Positions 61,304 through 64,000 of a DNA stretch of 64,000 nucleotides are shown here, piece by piece; the stretch's first letter is position 1, and each line of letters begins with the position of its first letter. The stretch spans positions 1 through 64,000 of the forward strand of contig DATAPD010000059.1 of NCBI GenBank assembly GCA_036265385.1. The letters run 5' to 3'. The position numbers and the translations under genes are program-made. The stretch comes from DATAPD01 sp036265385 (GTDB lineage: Bacteria > Acidobacteriota > Terriglobia > Terriglobales > Acidobacteriaceae). Under the pieces are notes generated by a model. It had not been told where the DNA came from. It ran no database searches and saw only the letters and a program-made list of their open reading frames with translations.

Positions 61304-61900
61304 GTGCGAGACAAGGTCAGGAGAAGGTATGAGGCAGTACAGGGCATGGGGGCGAAGAAGCAGTTTCAAGTTTCGGGTTTCAAGTTTCCAGGGTCAAAAT
61401 CAAGAATTTCGAAGGTTCGGGTCTCGAAGTTTCGAGTATCAAAAGCGAAAGTTTCCGGTTTCAAGTTTCCAGTTTCAAAATCGCGGGACATCCAAATAGC
61501 GCACTGCAAAGAGCGGGGCGAGTGGGCGGAGCTGTGCTTCATGGAGAGGGCGGCGCGTCATGGGCTGAGAGTGTCGAAGCCGCATGGAGAGTCGGCACCG
61601 TATGACGTCGTCGTCGAGTGGGAAGGTCGGTTTCGGCGGGTGCAGGTGAAGTCGACGATCTATCGAAGACGCGGCGAGTCGTACAGCTTGAACGTGATGG
61701 GGCCGGGAAGGAAAGCGTATCGGAGGGGCGTCGTGGATTTTGTCGCGGTGTACCTGATCCCGATCGATCGGTGGTACATCATTCCCTATGAGGCGCTGGG
61801 AGAGTCGAAGTGCAGCGTGCATTTCAAGCCGGGCGGGATCCGGCAGAAGTATGAAGAGTATCGGGAGGCGTGGGAAAGGCTGAAAGGTAGTAGCCAGTAG
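61304..61900 (+). CDS. PD-(D/E)XK endonuclease-like protein with repeat-derived N-terminus
   Basis: A 198-residue protein read from GTG 61304. Residues about 68-195 match the PD-(D/E)XK family related to group I intron endonucleases: GEWAELCFMERAARHGLRV, Asp101 in APYDVVVE and Gln114-Val-Lys116 in RRVQVKST, then SYSLNVMG and WYIIPYEAL. Residues about 21-60 are built from VSGFKFP and SKFRVSK words encoded by a TTTCAAGTTTC-type DNA repeat. An SD-like AGGAGAAGG sits before an ATG at 61329 that is in another frame and stops at 61498. The start is therefore uncertain. Confidence 0.7.
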   Translation: MRDKVRRRYEAVQGMGAKKQFQVSGFKFPGSKSRISKVRVSKFRVSKAKVSGFKFPVSKSRDIQIAHCKERGEWAELCFMERAARHGLRVSKPHGESAPYDVVVEWEGRFRRVQVKSTIYRRRGESYSLNVMGPGRKAYRRGVVDFVAVYLIPIDRWYIIPYEALGESKCSVHFKPGGIRQKYEEYREAWERLKGSSQ

Positions 61901-61929
61901 TCAGTAGTCAGGAGTCTGCGGGATCATCG

Positions 61930-62065
61930 TTGGGAATTTGGAAGTCAACTTTTGAAGTTTTGACGTTTCGAAACCGCGAGGTTCGACAGCAAAGGTTCGA
62001 AGGTTCGAAGTTTTGAGTATCAAAATCGTTCAAAACCGCGAGTTTCGAGTTTCAGGTCTCCAGTG
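61930..62065. repeat. low-complexity GTTTCGAAG/TTTTGAAG repeat
   Basis: Irregular repeats such as AGGTTCGAAGGTTCGAAG and AAACCGCGAG-TTTCGAGTTTC. The same word family occurs inside the upstream nuclease gene at about 61360-61485. The 560-base spacer 61901-62461 also begins with TAGTAGCCAGTAGTCAG-type repeats; no gene is seen in it. Confidence 0.75.
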
Positions 62066-62461
62066 CGAACTCGAGCTCGCGGACTTTTTAGGGTCCTTCG
62101 ATGCGGTCCAGAAAACTGGACGCCTGGCCTTCCGTTCTTGTGGGAACTTGAAGGTGCAACAGCGCGATCCTCGCTCCACTCAAAGACCGTTGTTCGTTGC
62201 TAGTCCGTGATTGTCAGTCTCAGATCTCTACGGTTGCAGGCTTGCACTGCGAAGCCCATGGTCCAAAACCGGGCACTCGAAAGCCGCGCCAGTCCGGCGA
62301 TTTGCCGCGAGGAGTGCGCAAAGATGTGCACCTCGGTTACAGGTTCTCCTTTATTGACAGGTGCTCCGCGTGATTCCAAACTACAAGAGGAGTTGCAGCT
62401 GAATGCCAGATGCGCCCGTCTGGCAAGGAAGTTCGCTGAAAGTGCGGCCGAAGGAGCAGGC

Positions 62462-63103
62462 ATGAAGCGAGCGTTTTCGTTGGTCGTTATCTTTGTTGTA
62501 GCGGTGACAGCATGGAGTGCGGCTGACAGTTTCGGTCCGGTGACGATTCGAAACGTGAACATCCTCATCCTGCCGAACGATGGCAGTGGCGAGAACGTTG
62601 GATTCAACCTGCAGGCGCCCGGCACAAAAGTGTTGGGAACTGCTGGAACGGATTGCTTCGATTGGTGTGGAGAAGATCGATTCAATCTGCTGCCAGGCAG
62701 CACGCTCTTTCCCAGCAGCGGTCTGACCTTCGATTTTTTCAGCAGCGTGACGGTGCATGGACAGACGTTCGACCGGGATTTGGTGAGCATTTTCTCGTCA
62801 TCGCTGTCGGCGTCGAGTTTTGTTTTTCCGACGAATGGGAAGTCGTTCACGATAAAAGTGCCGGCGTCGATTGATCCGCTGACGATGACTTTGCCCGACG
62901 GGAGCACGGTGGTGTTGAATGTCCCGAGTGGGACGCTCAGTTTGAGCTTCAGTTTCGTGCCGGGATTTGACGACATCCCGGACCATTATGCTTTTGATGA
63001 AGGACATTACATGGTGTCCGCGGTGCCGGAGCCGGGTACCCTGGCGCTGCTCGGAACAGGCCTGGTGGGACTCGCGATGTTGAAGCGGCGTCTGAGTCGC
63101 TGA
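62462..63103 (+). CDS. PEP-CTERM sorting-signal protein
   Basis: A 213-residue exported protein. ATG at 62462 follows AAGGAG and starts a signal peptide (MKRAFSLVVIFVVAVTAWSA); the longer upstream frame has no protein-like sequence. The mature part is beta-rich (FDFFSSVTVHG, FVFPTNGKSFTIKVPA). The C-terminus is a classic PEP-CTERM signal: VPEPGTLALLGTGLVGLAML followed by basic residues KRR. Exosortase recognises it and sorts the protein to the surface; no exosortase gene is in the window. PEP-CTERM systems go with exopolysaccharide loci, as is present at 24-42 kb. Confidence 0.92.
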   Translation: MKRAFSLVVIFVVAVTAWSAADSFGPVTIRNVNILILPNDGSGENVGFNLQAPGTKVLGTAGTDCFDWCGEDRFNLLPGSTLFPSSGLTFDFFSSVTVHGQTFDRDLVSIFSSSLSASSFVFPTNGKSFTIKVPASIDPLTMTLPDGSTVVLNVPSGTLSLSFSFVPGFDDIPDHYAFDEGHYMVSAVPEPGTLALLGTGLVGLAMLKRRLSR

Positions 63104-63148
63104 GCTGACTCGATTCGGTCAGCTGAGAAAATTTAAGAGCATGGCAAA

Positions 63149-63177
63149 GGGCGCGGAAACCGCGCCCTCTTTTTTTG
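63149..63177 (+). terminator. rho-independent terminator of the PEP-CTERM gene
   Basis: GGGCGCGG-AAA-CCGCGCCC is a perfect 8-base stem followed by TC and seven T residues. It ends 15 bases before the stop of the convergent minus-strand gene. Confidence 0.94.
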
Positions 63178-63191
63178 TTTATGTTCGCGGA

Positions 63192-63692
63192 TCAGGCTGT
63201 TTTCTTCTGTGCGCGTTTGGCCATCTGTCCGAAGAAATCCTGCGACCGCTTCTCGAGTTCCTGCGGCGATACATCCTCTTTGTGGGTCGCCAAACCCCAC
63301 ATTTGACCGAATGGATCGGTAATGGTTCCGTACCGATCGCCCCAGAACATATCCGTCACGGGCATGGTTGCGCTCGCACCGGAGTCAACCGCTCGTTTGA
63401 ACGACGTGTCGACATCTTCGACGTAGAGGTTCAGGACTCCGGTCACACCGCCGAGCGTCTGCGGCGCACGAGTCTTGCCCATTTCAGGGAACTCGTCGGA
63501 CAGGAAGATGATGGAATCGCCGATCTGCAGTTCCGCATGCATGACGCGCCCGTCAGGTGTTTTCATGCGGACGAGTTCCTTCGCGCCGAGTGCCTTCTTG
63601 TAGAACTCGATGGCATCAGCAGCATTGCGCACGCACAGGCTGGGAGTGACCGTGTGGAATCCTTTGGGAATAGGGTTAACGGTAGCTGGCAT
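63192..63692 (-). CDS. VOC-superfamily (glyoxalase/PhnB-like) protein
   Basis: A 166-residue protein of the vicinal oxygen chelate superfamily. VTPSLCVRNAADAIEFYKKAL opens the first half; RVMHAELQIGDSIIFLSDE has His and Glu at typical metal positions; LNLYVEDVDTSFKRAVDSGA and DRYGTITDPFGQMWGLATH form the second half. The overall pattern is that of PhnB-like proteins, whose substrate is generally unknown. ATG at 63692 follows AAGGAG; a long upstream frame has no domain similarity and is unlikely to be translated. Confidence 0.92.
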   Translation of the reverse strand: MPATVNPIPKGFHTVTPSLCVRNAADAIEFYKKALGAKELVRMKTPDGRVMHAELQIGDSIIFLSDEFPEMGKTRAPQTLGGVTGVLNLYVEDVDTSFKRAVDSGASATMPVTDMFWGDRYGTITDPFGQMWGLATHKEDVSPQELEKRSQDFFGQMAKRAQKKTA

Positions 63693-64000
63693 AAAGAATG
63701 ATCTCCTTCCTGATTGAGACGGCGGCGTTACGAATATTCTATGGAAGGGAGCGGCGGCGAATGATCGCGATTGAGAAGATTCTTGTGGAAAAGGTGGGTG
63801 CCGCAGGCAACGTTTGTATATTGATTGCTCTCCAACTTTGTACAGCCTAAAAATGAATGCCTGCTGCTTACGAGCATCGTTGCCGGTAACCGCTGAGTAC
63901 ACAGTCCCTTAGCCGTTCTCGCGCAATGAAGGCGCAGTCTGGTAAGCTACATACAAAGATTTCTGCGAGTTTTCTGATCGGAAATAGGCGACGCCCGGTC
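63693..64000. other. intergenic at right edge, no gene recognised
   Basis: About 308 bases upstream of the VOC gene to the window edge. It should contain that gene's promoter. TTGTATATTGATTG near 63815 is A/T-rich but no convincing hexamer pair, hairpin or coding region was seen. Confidence 0.4.

Noticed and set aside
62200..62976. 258-residue minus-strand frame over the PEP-CTERM gene
   Set aside because: The plus-strand frame has a signal peptide, ribosome-binding site and sorting signal; the antisense frame has none.

Overview
The window looks like a chromosomal segment of an Acidobacteriota bacterium (probably Terriglobia/Koribacter-like). This is an inference from several traits. There is a winged-helix regulator fused to TolB-like and TPR regions, and a PEP-CTERM protein. 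Non-ATG starts are frequent. There is a B12-dependent ribonucleotide reductase. Intergenic spaces are full of short palindromic and low-complexity repeats. No transposase, integrase, CRISPR array or rRNA was seen. The only tRNA is the 3' part of a tRNA-Leu(CAA) at the left edge.

Layout. 0.4-8 kb: envelope/glycan genes (GT-C-like membrane protein, methyltransferase, GT2 glycosyltransferase, SDR epimerase, spermidine-synthase-like membrane protein). 8.1-13.1 kb: a pyrimidine/hydantoin catabolism group (dihydropyrimidinase, LLM flavin oxidoreductase, NCS1 permease, beta-ureidopropionase-like amidase). 13.4-22.1 kb: ABC exporter, a secreted protein with kinase-like motifs, PLD-like protein, metallophosphoesterase, wHTH-TPR regulator and a secreted protein.

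22.5-41.7 kb is the centrepiece: a Wzx/Wzy-type exopolysaccharide locus. A NarL-type regulator and a degenerate receiver are followed by a strong inverted repeat and a structured leader. Then comes a nearly gapless run of eleven genes: a giant SLBB export lipoprotein, a PAP2-Wzi fusion, a kinase-less chain-length protein, flippase, GT2, polymerase, three GT4 enzymes, an epimerase and a WecA-like transferase fused to a FlaA1/CapD-type N-terminal half. Together they could initiate, elongate, flip, polymerise and export a polysaccharide and recycle its lipid carrier.

41.8-52.2 kb: small hypothetical proteins, Mn-type superoxide dismutase, alpha/beta hydrolase, amidohydrolase, a palindrome-rich repeat field, a candidate structured RNA, and class II ribonucleotide reductase (nrdJ) with a codon-usage break inside it. 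52.3-64 kb: a large Ig/TIG/LVIVD-like lipoprotein, small secreted proteins (one paralogous to a protein at 21.5 kb), PEGA and PDZ proteins, two compositionally different genes that may be a restriction-like pair, a PD-(D/E)XK nuclease with a repeat-derived N-terminus, a PEP-CTERM protein and a VOC protein. Dispersed repeats are dense here.

Start codons were adjusted where a Shine-Dalgarno site, signal peptide or conserved N-terminus argued for it. All family assignments come from reading motifs; no database search was run.
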